This document shows positions 1-8,570 of a stretch of DNA of 48,707 nt, one piece after another. Source of the stretch: JBCCHY01 sp039028495 (GTDB lineage Bacteria > Patescibacteriota > Saccharimonadia > Saccharimonadales > VXPC01). Under the pieces are notes generated by a model. The model had not been told where the DNA came from, made no database searches, and worked only from the letters and a program-made list of their open reading frames with translations. Location of the stretch: positions 1 to 48,707 of the forward strand of contig JBCCHY010000004.1 in NCBI GenBank assembly GCA_039028495.1. The letters are read 5' to 3'. How positions within the stretch are numbered: position 1 is the first letter of the stretch; each line of letters starts with the position of its first letter. Both the position numbers and the translations under genes were made by a program.

Positions 1-1
1 C

Positions 2-1441
2 ATGGATGCCCTGTCGCGGGCTACCTCTATGGACGAATGCGACAACGACCTCGATCGTTCGCGCCGTATCGAGGAATGGCTGCCTAACAAACTCGAAGAC
101 CCAAAACAAGCCCAAGCTCTTCTGGCCGCGCTCTTTGGCTTAGCAGGTGTCAGCCAACCTGAACTTGGCCTGGGTCCCGAGCTGCAAAAGGAACGTACGC
201 TCGCCCTATTGGCAGACTGCGCCATCGGGGATGAGCTGGAGAGCGCAATCATTGTTGTCGAAGATGTTCATTGGGCTGACGCCACTACGATAGAATGGCT
301 TGGCGTTCTTCTCAGCAAATTGGGAGCTTCAAAACGGCTCTTGATCGTCAATTTCCGTCCCGAGTTTGAACCTTCATGGAATAGCCCCGTTTCGCCTTGC
401 CAGTTGACGCTCAGTCGAATGGGATTTGATGAAGGACGACGGATTGTCGAGGAGGTGGTCGACCACAAGGAGTTTCCGGACGCGATCCTTAACCAGATCC
501 TGCAAAAAACGGATGGTGCCCCGCTGTTTGTAGAAGAGCTGACAAAGGCAGAGATCGAAAGTGGACTGCTCGAACAAACTGAGAGTGGCTCCAAGCTTCT
601 CGGACCCGCAAGCAGTTTGAAGATACCCGACACACTCAAGGATTCGCTCACAGCCCGCCTGGACCGATTGTCGTCTGCCAAAGAAGTCGCTCAGCTTGGC
701 GCATGTATAGGCCGGGAGTTCAAATACGGTCTCGTCACTGCTGATTCATCGTTGAATGAGCACAGTCTGGATAAAGCTCTTTCGCGGTTGGTCGAGTCGG
801 GGCTTGTTTCCAGCCGGGGAGATAAGCCGCACACGACCTTTGTTTTCCGGCACGCACTCGTTCAGGACACGGCCTATGAAAGCATTCTCCTAAGTCGCAG
901 GCAGCAATTACATCTCTTACTTGGCGAAGCGTTGGAGCAGCATGCAAATCCAGAAGCGAGCGAACTTGCTCGGCATTTCTCACTCGCAAGAGATCCCGAA
1001 AAGGCAGCATCCTACTATTTGAGGGCCGGCAAAGAGTCGCTCGCCCGAACGGCTTTATCCGAAGCGGAAGCGCAGCTTGCATTTGGTTTGGCTGAGGATT
1101 TGCCATTGTCGGATAAGGGAAAACGGCTCGAACTTGAGCTGCGCGTGGCACTTGGCGCGGTGCGCATGGCGCATCTTGGCTGGACGCACGATGGTGTGCT
1201 CGATGCTCTTGAACCTGCCGTGGAATTGGCCAAGCACCTTGGCGATTTGGACAACCTGGTCAGATCGCTTTGGGGCATTTGGGTCAACCGTGCCTGCGTT
1301 GCCCAGTTTGCGACCGCCAAACGCTGGCTTGGCGAGCTGATAAATGACGATGCCGGTGTTTATGGTACTGAATTCTCGCTTGTAGCGAATATGGCAGGCA
1401 CCGCGACAAATTTCTGGCCGCTTACTGAGTTCTGTGGCTAG
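2..1441 (+). CDS. Partial cyclase-associated AAA ATPase/TPR regulator, foreign segment
   Basis: This is an internal piece of a large signalling ATPase of the type found C-terminal to class III adenylate cyclase domains in Proteobacteria. The Walker B-like stretch IIVVEDVHWADATT (about residues 83-96) is typical of that AAA family. It is followed by a winged-helix-like region and then TPR-like helices (about residues 330-460, with SLARDPEKAASYYLRAGKESL). The Walker A motif and the cyclase domain would lie left of the window. GC content and codon use are clearly higher and different from the rest of the contig. Only bases up to about 1418 belong to this gene. The last codons read into antisense uvrA, so the stop at 1439 is an artefact of the junction. 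I infer an assembly chimera rather than a transferred gene, because both partner genes are cut mid-domain. Confidence 0.7.
   Translation: MDALSRATSMDECDNDLDRSRRIEEWLPNKLEDPKQAQALLAALFGLAGVSQPELGLGPELQKERTLALLADCAIGDELESAIIVVEDVHWADATTIEWLGVLLSKLGASKRLLIVNFRPEFEPSWNSPVSPCQLTLSRMGFDEGRRIVEEVVDHKEFPDAILNQILQKTDGAPLFVEELTKAEIESGLLEQTESGSKLLGPASSLKIPDTLKDSLTARLDRLSSAKEVAQLGACIGREFKYGLVTADSSLNEHSLDKALSRLVESGLVSSRGDKPHTTFVFRHALVQDTAYESILLSRRQQLHLLLGEALEQHANPEASELARHFSLARDPEKAASYYLRAGKESLARTALSEAEAQLAFGLAEDLPLSDKGKRLELELRVALGAVRMAHLGWTHDGVLDALEPAVELAKHLGDLDNLVRSLWGIWVNRACVAQFATAKRWLGELINDDAGVYGTEFSLVANMAGTATNFWPLTEFCG
1408..1425. other. Chimeric junction inside uvrA
   Basis: Right of about 1418 the minus strand encodes conserved UvrA sequence (TLSGGEAQRVKLATELSKRP). 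Left of it the minus-strand translation is not UvrA, while the plus strand encodes an unrelated high-GC protein. UvrA homology ends exactly where the foreign gene begins. No terminal repeat, target duplication or transposase is visible at the join. Confidence 0.75.
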
Positions 1442-3946
1442 TTTAACCCTCTGAGCTTCACCACCACTGAGGGTAGTCGCGGGCTGGCCAAGTGTCATGT
1501 AGCCGAGGCCTACTTCCTGCAGAGTGCTGAGTTTTTTATGAATACCTGGCTGGTTCACAAAGAACTCGACACCCTCATCAATTGTCATCTGCAGCACATC
1601 GGCAATAGTTTTACCTTTGTAGTGAATCTCGAGAGCCTCTCGATTGTAGCGCTTACCACCGCAAACCTCACATGGTACAAACACGTCGGGTAAAAAGTGC
1701 ATCTCAATCTTGATGACACCATCACCCTGGCAGTTCTCGCAGCGACCGCCTTTGACATTGAAGCTGAATCGGCCTGGTTTGTAGCCACGGATCTTGGCTT
1801 CTGGAGTGTTAGCGAATAAGTCACGGATAGGTGTGAATAGCCCGACATAGGTAGCTGGATTGCTACGAGGCGTACGACCTATCGGTGACTGGTCAATGAT
1901 AATCACTTTGTCCAATGTATCGACGCCCTCTATATCATCGTGCCGACCAACAGCATGATTAGCGCGGTTGAGCCGCACGTGTAGCTCGTTAGCCAGCACG
2001 TCGTTGATGAGCGTACTCTTGCCGCTGCCTGAGACCCCAGTGACAACAGTCATAAGTCCTAGGGGGACATCGACTGTGACATTTTTTAGGTTATGTTCAC
2101 GAGCACCCTTAACTACTAGTTTATTACCGTTGCCACTACGCCTGTTCTGCGGAGTTGCGATGGTTTTTTTACCACTTAGATACTGCCCTGTGATACTTTT
2201 GGTATCTTTTGCTACCTGAGCCGGTGTTCCGGCCGAGACGATCTCTCCACCATTGACGCCTGCGCCCGGGCCGACATCGATAACGTAGTCTGACTGGCGA
2301 ACGGTGTCTTCGTCATGCTCAACTACCAATACGCTGTTGCCAATATCCCTAAGCCGCTTAAGTGTACCTAGGAGCTTGTCATTGTCTCTCTGGTGGAGTC
2401 CAATTGACGGCTCATCTAGTACGTAAAGAACCCCCTGAAGCCCACTGCCAATCTGGGTAGCTAGACGAATACGCTGTGCTTCACCGCCACTGAGTGTGTT
2501 TGCGGCACGATCGAGGGTCAGATAGCCTAGGCCAACCTCGTTCAAAAATCCAAGACGTGCATTGATTTCTTTAAGTATTTGTTCGGCTATTTTCAGTTCA
2601 TTTTTATCAAGTTTGATCGACTTAAAAAACTCGACCCCTCTCTCTACGGACAGCTCTGTCACATCAGTGATCGAGCTCCCATGCACTGTCACCGCCAGCA
2701 CTTCTGGCTTGAGTCGTTTGCCGCCGCATTCATGACAGGGCTTCTCGACCATGAAACGCTCTATCTCACGGCGCATAAAATCACTCTCGGTCTCTCGGTG
2801 GCGGCGTTCTAGATTAGGGATCACACCCTCGTAAGTCGTATCAAACGTGCGGTTATTACTCAGCGCGACTGTGTATTTCTGCGTACCTGTCCCATAGAGC
2901 ACCTTTTCCAGATCAGCATCACTTAACTCGCCAGTAGGTGCGTGGATACTGAAATCATGCTCAAGGGCAACTGCCTCTAGCTTTTTAAGTGTCCAGGTGT
3001 CTGCTGCCATGCGGTTATAGGGCCGTATGGCTCCCTCAGCAATAGTCAGGTTACCATTTGGGATTACTAGCTCTGGATCGACCTCTTTACGAGAGCCAAG
3101 ACCCATGCAGGCAGGACAGGCCCCATGGGGACTATTAAAGCTGAATGTTCTGGGCTCTAGCTCTGGAGCCTCAAAATCTGGATAGTCAGGATTATAGTAG
3201 CGCTGTGAGAACCTGTGTTCGCTATCGTCATCGTCGGCATCAATAACTATCAAGTGTCCTTCAGCAATCGCTAAGCCAGCCTCTACTGACTGAAAGATGC
3301 GGCTCTTGCTGTCGTCATTATTGACAACTCTATCTACTACTATCTCGATTGAGTGTTTGTATTTTTTATCAAGACTCGGGAACTCGTCTAAAGCATAGAT
3401 AACTCCGTCTACACGTGCACGAGCATAACCCTGACGCTGATAGAGCTCTGGAATATGCGCATGTTCGCCCTTTTTGTCTACTACTACAGGTGCGAGAATG
3501 ATCAGCCTATGACCCTCAGGCAGGTCTTGGACACCGTCAGCCATCTGTTCTGCTGTCATCTGAGTGATGGGCTCCCCGTCAGGGCCATGCGCTATGCCAA
3601 TACGAGCATAGAGGAGCCGCAAATAGTCGTAGATCTCTGTTACAGTAGCTACAGTACTGCGCGGGTTGCGACTAGTAGATTTCTGATCAATAGATATCGC
3701 TGGGCTAAGGCCATCTATCTGCTCTACATCAGGCTTTTCCATAAGACCTAGGAACTGGCGTGCATAAGAGCTAAGTGACTCTACGTAGCGGCGTTGGCCC
3801 TCAGCGTAGACCGTATCGAACGCCAGGCTGGACTTCCCACTGCCAGAAACACCGGTTATTACAACCAGTTTGTCTCTCGGGATATCTATATCTACGGACT
3901 GGAGATTATGTTCTTTAGCCCCAACAACACGAATAAATTTACTCAT
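1419..3946 (-). CDS. uvrA: UvrA, excinuclease ABC subunit A (3' end missing)
   Basis: This is the damage-recognition ATPase of nucleotide excision repair, acting with UvrB and UvrC. Visible parts are Walker A GVSGSGKSS near residue 35, the zinc module CPACMGLG, the first signature LSGGEAQR with the Walker B-like VLYVLDEPSIGLHQRDN, the second Walker A GVSGSGKST, the second zinc knuckle (CENCQGDG, CEVCGGKR) and the second LSGGEAQR. After ATELSKRP the homology stops at the chimeric junction, so the second Walker B, the H-loop and about 100 residues are absent. The frame runs on to 1055 as meaningless antisense. I chose the ATG at 3946 (MSKFIRVVGAKEHNL) over the TTG at 3958, because the family starts there and a TATAAT box lies just upstream. 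Confidence 0.95.
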
Positions 3947-3957
3947 AAAACCAACCA

Positions 3958-3963
3958 ATTATA
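3958..3963 (-). promoter_or_regulatory. uvrA -10 box, near-leaderless start
   Basis: A perfect TATAAT on the minus strand ends 11 nt before the uvrA ATG, predicting a leader of only about 5 nt. A weak TTGCGC lies 18 bp upstream. No Shine-Dalgarno sequence is present. Confidence 0.6.
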
Positions 3964-4018
3964 CATGCCCAGATTACTCAAGCGCAATCATGACCAGCAA
4001 GAACCCAATCAATATCTA

Positions 4019-4052
4019 ACCCCAAAAATGTGCGATCGCACATATTTGGGGT
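4019..4052. promoter_or_regulatory. 34-bp near-perfect palindrome between divergent promoters
   Basis: The inverted repeat has arms ACCCCAAAAATGTGCGA and TCGCACATATTTGGGGT with one mismatched position. It is centred at 4035/4036, between the uvrA start (3946, minus) and the membrane-protein start (4073, plus). Its right arm would cover the -35 region of the plus promoter. No U-tract follows on either strand, so an operator is more likely than a terminator. Its place next to uvrA suggests DNA-damage or other stress control, which is inference. The core does not match the LexA boxes I know (GAACNNNNGTTC or CTGTN8ACAG). Confidence 0.65.
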
Positions 4053-4056
4053 GGTG

Positions 4057-4062
4057 TATACT
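4057..4062 (+). promoter_or_regulatory. -10 box TATACT for the 143-aa membrane protein
   Basis: TATACT ends 10 nt before the ATG at 4073, predicting a leader of 3-4 nt. Its -35 region falls inside the palindrome at 4019-4052. Confidence 0.5.
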
Positions 4063-4072
4063 TCTGCTTGAA

Positions 4073-4504
4073 ATGAAAGAGAAAATTGTATCTAAATTCA
4101 AGAGCAGCATGATCCTGTCGGATGTGACAGGAGTGATAATGGTGATTATCGGCATAATCATTGGTCCATTACCGGGTCCAGGGTTCGTCCCATTCTTTTT
4201 TGGGGGGTTGGGGCTCATGAGTCTGCACCATCCGTCTATCGCACGTAAGCGAGACTGGCTACTAAAAGACGGCAATGACCTATTGGACAAGCTATTCCCT
4301 GATCATCACGTCATTATGATCTTATGGGACGTTGCGGTGGTGATTGGACTCTGTATCGGTACCTTCGCGATCCTCGGTCTTAATGGATTCCTGCAAGTAG
4401 CCTTTGCAGCCATGGGATTTACTGGAGCGTTTATTGTGTTTGTAAAGAACAGACGACGGCTACACCGATACTCCCAGCATAGGGCCAAAAAGAAGCAAAA
4501 ATAG
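4073..4504 (+). CDS. Small membrane protein, TIGR02611/PGPGW-like
   Basis: This 143-aa protein has at least three hydrophobic segments: about residues 17-35 (VIMVIIGIIIGPLPGPGFVPFF), 82-102 and 107-124. It has basic ends (KRDWLLKDG loop, RRRLHRYSQHRAKKKQK tail). The PLPGPGFVPFFFGGLGLMSL stretch resembles the PGPGW putative transmembrane family, whose function is unknown. The open frame extends upstream to 3794. I chose the ATG at 4073 because a -10 box lies at 4057 and the upstream codons are antisense to uvrA. It diverges from uvrA across a palindrome and is followed 2 nt later by the promoter of the next transcript. Confidence 0.7.
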   Translation: MKEKIVSKFKSSMILSDVTGVIMVIIGIIIGPLPGPGFVPFFFGGLGLMSLHHPSIARKRDWLLKDGNDLLDKLFPDHHVIMILWDVAVVIGLCIGTFAILGLNGFLQVAFAAMGFTGAFIVFVKNRRRLHRYSQHRAKKKQK

Positions 4505-4505
4505 A

Positions 4506-4534
4506 TTGACTTAGAACCGATAATATGATAAAGT
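4506..4534 (+). promoter_or_regulatory. Promoter of the structured leader
   Basis: TTGACT (4506-4511) and the extended -10 TGATAAAGT (hexamer 4529-4534) are 17 bp apart. The predicted start is near 4541, directly at the 5' edge of the closing stem of the leader RNA. Confidence 0.5.
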
Positions 4535-4540
4535 ATCGGC

Positions 4541-4654
4541 ATAGTTAGAGGTTGGGATCAGAGCCGACAAACCATACAAATGGTTGGTGGGTTCTGGTGG
4601 CACTACAGCGAGGTATAGGTACACGTGAGTAATACGTAAACGGGAGTCTAACAC
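4541..4654 (+). promoter_or_regulatory. Structured 5' leader, riboswitch-like, unassigned
   Basis: About 112 nt fold into a closed multibranch shape. The closing stem is GTTAGA (4544-4549) with TCTAAC (4647-4652). One arm is CAGAGCC (4559-4565) with GGTTCTG (4590-4596), enclosing AACCAT (4570-4575) with ATGGTT (4580-4585). Another arm is ACGT (4623-4626) with ACGT (4634-4637). The probable ribosome site GGGAG (4642-4646) abuts the 3' strand of the closing stem, and the GTG start follows at 4655. Folding would therefore control access to the start. I do not recognise it as a known riboswitch class. A trans-acting RNA or a protein-binding leader are alternatives. Confidence 0.5.
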
Positions 4655-4837
4655 GTGGACACACTAATAACATTCATGATCGCCGGAACCATCCCAGGTA
4701 CCGACATCAGCATTAACTATGAGGCTTTTTTGCAGGGCGTTCTTATAGGTCTGACCGCTATCCTCATCCATAGATTCATAAGTAAAGTCTTGCGAGTACG
4801 TAAGAACCGCAAATTCATCCAATCACGCAGCATCTAG
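4655..4837 (+). CDS. Small single-pass membrane protein, unknown
   Basis: This 60-aa protein starts with GTG behind GGGAG. It contains one clear hydrophobic helix (about residues 27-43, FLQGVLIGLTAILIHRFIS), a short hydrophobic N-terminus and a basic tail (KVLRVRKNRKFIQSRS). I recognise no family. The long structured leader immediately upstream suggests a tightly regulated protein. Its stop lies 5 nt before the end of convergent sbcB. Confidence 0.5.
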   Translation: MDTLITFMIAGTIPGTDISINYEAFLQGVLIGLTAILIHRFISKVLRVRKNRKFIQSRSI

Positions 4838-4842
4838 CGCGT

Positions 4843-6270
4843 TCATATATCTTCGGGCATGATGGACTCTACATATAGCTTGAGTTCTTCGAGTAAGTAC
4901 TGCTTTTCTTTGTCACTGGCTGCCAGCTCACTGGCTTTTTGAAACTGGGCACTGAATGCAGCTAACTCTGAATTGTCTCCTCCGCTTGTGAATTTTGTCT
5001 TGCGGTATGACTCCCATGCATCGATCTGGGCACTTGTTAGCTCAGTATGATAGTTTCTATACGTATAGAGCTCTAGTAGTGGGTCTAGACGAGAATCAGC
5101 AAAATCATAAGTAGTTTCTAGGAGATCATCTGACGAGCGGACCTTTGCCATTAATGACTTATCCCGATCGGTCATGAAGCCACCACTATAAAGTAGTCCA
5201 TCAACAGCCTGAATATCTGTCAGCATAGGCGGCTGTTGAGCAGTAAATCGGATCGAGAAAGCCTCCCGGATTCTGTCTGTTAGGTCACTGTTTTTTAGCT
5301 TTTTTAGATTAGCCTCTATCACGCCCATATCAATTGCAAGCCTTTCCTGAGACCGATCGTCCAGCACACTGAGCGGTGCTACAGCCGGACACTTGTTGGC
5401 TGCTAGAGTTTTGACTGGTAGTCTCTGTAGATCACTGCCCCTAGGGACAAATATCCGCTCGCTCAGCTTCTCGGCCGACAAGTCAGAGAAATCTTCTGGA
5501 TCTTGACGCAGGTCGTACACGAGTAAGCTGCCTTTTATTTCTGGATGATAGCCGATACTAGTGACTACTGTAGTTTTTTCATGCTCGCTGACGTAGCGAC
5601 CGCTGGTGTACACAAATGGTTCGCCTTGTTCGACCAGCCGTAGGACTGCGTTTTTTTCCCGCATGCTATGCAGGTATTCAAAGAGCTTGGGTTGAGTTTT
5701 CTTGAGTAGTCTGGCCATCTCGATCGTCGCATAAACATCACTATCTGCACGATGAGCCTCTGTATGCTCGATATTGTTGACCGCCGTCATTTTTTCAAGT
5801 GCAACGGTTGGTTTGCCCTCTGACGTGAACGGCCATTCTATGCCATCAGGTCTGAGCGCCCTGGTCATACGCATGACATCTAGTAGATCCCACCTACCTC
5901 GACCGTCTTTCCAGTGCCACTCATACGGGTCGTGAAAGTTTCGGTAAGAAGTAAATCTCATGAACTCATCATCAAAACGAATATTGTTGTAGCCAACCAT
6001 AACGGTCTTCTCAGTCGCTACTTCTGAGTGGAACCAGGCAATGAATTCTCTTTCAGTTATACCGTCAGCCTTGGTCATTTGCGGTGTGATGCGGTGCGTT
6101 AGCACAGCGAAAGGGTCCGGAATGATATCCTCGTCAAGCCTGACTAGTACATTGTCCGGCTCACCAATGGGGTTGAGATCCTGATCAGTGCGCTGCCCAG
6201 CAAACTGCATTACGCGCGAGATGGCGGGGCTAACGCCACTTGTCTCTAGGTCATAAAAGTAAAAAGTCAT
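4843..6270 (-). CDS. sbcB: Exodeoxyribonuclease I
   Basis: This is the 3'-5' single-strand DNA exonuclease of recombination and mismatch repair. The DEDDh active site is visible: FYDLETSG near residue 5, NNIRFDDEFMRF in ExoII and HRADSDVYATIEMARLL in ExoIII. The SH3-like middle and the C-terminal ExoI domain (SAEKLSERIF, RQDPEDFSDL, LELYTYRNYH) follow in the order seen in E. coli ExoI, and the length (475 aa) matches that enzyme. I chose the ATG at 6270 (MTFYFYDLETSG). The upstream frame to 6306 adds 12 residues with no support. It is convergent with the 60-aa gene and follows the hydrolase gene on the same strand. Confidence 0.93.
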   Translation of the reverse strand: MTFYFYDLETSGVSPAISRVMQFAGQRTDQDLNPIGEPDNVLVRLDEDIIPDPFAVLTHRITPQMTKADGITEREFIAWFHSEVATEKTVMVGYNNIRFDDEFMRFTSYRNFHDPYEWHWKDGRGRWDLLDVMRMTRALRPDGIEWPFTSEGKPTVALEKMTAVNNIEHTEAHRADSDVYATIEMARLLKKTQPKLFEYLHSMREKNAVLRLVEQGEPFVYTSGRYVSEHEKTTVVTSIGYHPEIKGSLLVYDLRQDPEDFSDLSAEKLSERIFVPRGSDLQRLPVKTLAANKCPAVAPLSVLDDRSQERLAIDMGVIEANLKKLKNSDLTDRIREAFSIRFTAQQPPMLTDIQAVDGLLYSGGFMTDRDKSLMAKVRSSDDLLETTYDFADSRLDPLLELYTYRNYHTELTSAQIDAWESYRKTKFTSGGDNSELAAFSAQFQKASELAASDKEKQYLLEELKLYVESIMPEDI

Positions 6271-6320
6271 CTTACTAATGATGACTAAGTGGGGATAAAG
6301 ATGCAAGAACTGCTAAGTTT

Positions 6321-6878
6321 TTAAATGATCCCTAAATCTTTGATGCAACGAATAAAAACCTCCGGCTCTGTGAAGATGCCGTCATGGCTTATCCCCTGGA
6401 TAGTAGTAAGGTCTACTGAGTACTCTTCTGGGCGGTACACTTCGTCATCCGATGCAACAGTAACTACCAAGTTATCGTGCTTGTCCACGAGTTCTTCTAG
6501 ATTGTAATCCCCAACCCCTTTTGATATCCATAGCTGCCGCCAGTTTAGAACTCTGTCTCGATTCTTTGGCTGCTTGGCCCCCACAATCTCACGTCTAACT
6601 AGTCTGTACAGTATCTTTCGCATGCTAATACCATTGGGAGGAGAGTTAGCTACAACTCTAGCGAAAGAACCCACATGAGCTGCCATGGGGAGCAGCCCAC
6701 TAGAATGAGTTATAACTATAGTATCTGTAGCGTACTTTTCGCTACCCAGTATGGCACCATCAAATCTATCAAGCGTATAGGTTCTGACTATATGACCTAG
6801 TTTTTCTAGGTGCTTTTTGAGGCTGCTCATTTTTGAATGGGAGTTAGTGTATCCCCCAATAATAAGTATCTTGGCCAT
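6321..6878 (-). CDS. Alpha/beta-hydrolase-like protein
   Basis: This 185-aa protein opens with a Rossmann-like strand and turn (MAKILIIGGYTNSHS). It carries a possible nucleophile elbow ITHSSGLLP near residue 58, a late Asp (VASDDEVY) and a His near the end (GISHDGIF), the order expected for a Ser-Asp-His triad. It is shorter than typical hydrolases, resembling RBBP9/YdeN-like small serine hydrolases. The ATG overlaps the obgE stop region by one base, so the two are co-transcribed. The substrate is unknown. Confidence 0.55.
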   Translation of the reverse strand: MAKILIIGGYTNSHSKMSSLKKHLEKLGHIVRTYTLDRFDGAILGSEKYATDTIVITHSSGLLPMAAHVGSFARVVANSPPNGISMRKILYRLVRREIVGAKQPKNRDRVLNWRQLWISKGVGDYNLEELVDKHDNLVVTVASDDEVYRPEEYSVDLTTIQGISHDGIFTEPEVFIRCIKDLGII

Positions 6879-8170
6879 TATCCTAGGGTGAGGCGTCCGA
6901 TTTCAGGGTTACCAAAAACTATCGGCGTTGTCAGCTGGCAGTCCTGTCTGTCGAGCTCATGTGTGATGCCGGTTTTCTTCATGATGTCTTTGAGTCTCTG
7001 CATAGAATGATAGTCGTCAAAATGTGTTTTCATAGCAAAGCGCTCTATTTTGGTACCTGTGACTATGAATCTGTTGCGTTTTTTTGTTACCTGCCATTCG
7101 GACTCCTGTGAGTCATCTAGCGTGTATATCGCCTCTGGCGGCTTCTCTGCAGACACCCAGCCAGTATCTACGTCTTCTACAGGTGCATGTACAAGATCTT
7201 TTAGTTGCCTCAGGGTGTCATCGAGATTCATCCCGGCACTCGAAGATATCGATCCGATTACGACACCTCGTCCTACAGCCACTTCTAGCTCTTTGACCAG
7301 TGAAGCAACAATCTCTTGGTCCAAGCCCTCAATCTTTGTTAAGACAACTAACTCGGGTAGGCTGGCTAGTTTGTCGCTGTAGGCGTCTAGCTCACTTCGA
7401 ATCGTCGTGTATGCCTCCGCGACGTTGTCGTGATACGCATCAATAAGATGAAGGATTGCCTTGTTGCGTTCAACGTGGCGCAGAAACTCATGCCCGAGAC
7501 CCTTACCCTTGTGCGCCCCCTCTATCAGCCCAGGTATATCTGCTATCAGCAGGCTCTGCTCATCAATATCAACAACCCCGAGGTTGGGCGTTATAGTCGT
7601 AAACGGATAGTCAGCTATTTCCGGTTTAGCATTACTCACTACACTCAGGAATGTACTCTTGCCTGCATTAGGAAGTCCAACGAGCCCGACATCAGCAATC
7701 AGTTTCAGCTCTAAACACACTTCGAGGTGATCTCCTGGGGTTCCTTTTTCAGCAACCAGCGGAGCCTGCCTGGTGCTGGATTTGAAGTGAGCATTACCGA
7801 AGCCACCCGTTCCACCATCTGCGACAACTAGTCGCTGTCCGTCTTCCGTGACATCACCTATGAGCTCATCTGTTTCGGCATTTGTAACACTTGTACCAAG
7901 TGGTACTCTAACCTCTAGGTCATTGCCACTCTTGCCGCGCTTGTTTCGAGATTCTCCGTTACTACCCCTTTGGGCTTCTTGAACTTTGTGGTGTCTAAAT
8001 CTAGACAAGGTATGCTCGTTCCTCGAGCCGACAAACACAACGTCACCTCCAGCACCACCATCACCGCCATTAGGTCCGCCCTTGTCGACATACTTCTCAC
8101 GCCGAAAGCTGACAACTCCGTTGCCACCGTCACCGGCCTTGACCTCAATAGTTACATTATCCAAAAACAT
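6878..8170 (-). CDS. obgE: GTPase Obg
   Basis: This is a ribosome-associated GTPase for 50S maturation. The glycine-rich Obg fold occupies residues 1-158 (VEVKAGDGGNGVVSFRREKYVDKGGPNGGDGG). The G domain follows, with G1 GLPNAGKS, switch FTTITPNLG, G3 DIPGLIEGA, G4 LTKIEG (an NKxD variant) and G5 SSSAG. A C-terminal OCT-like domain ends the 430 residues. The divergent promoter with the 8214 gene is very short: TAAAAT at 8178-8183 ends 7 nt before the ATG, so the mRNA is probably leaderless. Confidence 0.95.
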   Translation of the reverse strand: MFLDNVTIEVKAGDGGNGVVSFRREKYVDKGGPNGGDGGAGGDVVFVGSRNEHTLSRFRHHKVQEAQRGSNGESRNKRGKSGNDLEVRVPLGTSVTNAETDELIGDVTEDGQRLVVADGGTGGFGNAHFKSSTRQAPLVAEKGTPGDHLEVCLELKLIADVGLVGLPNAGKSTFLSVVSNAKPEIADYPFTTITPNLGVVDIDEQSLLIADIPGLIEGAHKGKGLGHEFLRHVERNKAILHLIDAYHDNVAEAYTTIRSELDAYSDKLASLPELVVLTKIEGLDQEIVASLVKELEVAVGRGVVIGSISSSAGMNLDDTLRQLKDLVHAPVEDVDTGWVSAEKPPEAIYTLDDSQESEWQVTKKRNRFIVTGTKIERFAMKTHFDDYHSMQRLKDIMKKTGITHELDRQDCQLTTPIVFGNPEIGRLTLG

Positions 8171-8213
8171 ATCGTCTATTTTACACCAGTAGTAATGGTG
8201 CTAAAATCTAATT
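8171..8213. promoter_or_regulatory. Divergent leaderless promoters, obgE and 8214 gene
   Basis: The 43-bp spacer holds a minus-strand TAAAAT at 8178-8183 (7 nt before the obgE ATG) and a plus-strand TAAAAT at 8202-8207 (6 nt before the ATG at 8214). Neither gene has a Shine-Dalgarno sequence. Transcription should start at or within a base or two of each ATG. Confidence 0.6.
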
Positions 8214-8570
8214 ATGAAAGATCTGGCCCCCTCTATCACAAGACAGCGCCTACTCATTGAGGCAACTTATGAAAAAGAAGTTAACGAAGATAACGTTAGA
8301 GAATTCCTAGCTGGCCTATGCAAAGAGCTTGAACTACGCGTCTACGGAGATCCCATAATTCACTCCCCCAGTGGAGAAGGTAAGGAAGAAAACCAGGGCT
8401 TTGACGCCTTCATACCGTTAATTGACTCTGGGATCGCACTATATATCTGGACGAATAAAAAATTCCTCTCAATCGTCATCTACACTTGCAAAGAATTTTC
8501 CGAACAAAAAGCGCTCGACTACACCAGAAATTACTTCAACACAATTGACCTCGAAAGCTCCAGTTTTTAA
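8214..8570 (+). CDS. AdoMet decarboxylase-like protein, probably degenerate
   Basis: The 118-aa sequence resembles bacterial AdoMetDC (SpeD) in fold pattern: an N-terminal strand/helix, then IPLIDSGIALYIW and FLSIVIYTCKEF, which line up with the family's ESHxxIHTW and AxLDIFTCG segments. In SpeD the Ser of ESH becomes the pyruvoyl group and the downstream His aids processing. Here the motif reads DSG and the His positions are replaced, so decarboxylase activity is doubtful. The start is a leaderless ATG at 8214. The next gene begins directly after its stop, implying a two-gene operon. It could instead be an unrelated small alpha/beta protein. Confidence 0.4.
   Translation: MKDLAPSITRQRLLIEATYEKEVNEDNVREFLAGLCKELELRVYGDPIIHSPSGEGKEENQGFDAFIPLIDSGIALYIWTNKKFLSIVIYTCKEFSEQKALDYTRNYFNTIDLESSSF

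Noticed and set aside
1055..1418. C-terminal ~120 residues of the long uvrA reading frame
   Set aside because: They are the antisense of the foreign ATPase gene and show no UvrA features, so the frame is open only by chance.
4620..4645. Similarity of CACGTGAGTAATACGTAAACGG to the 16S rRNA segment GGTGAGTAACACGTGGG
   Set aside because: It is only a short match with no flanking rRNA helices. The bases are better explained as a hairpin in the leader RNA.
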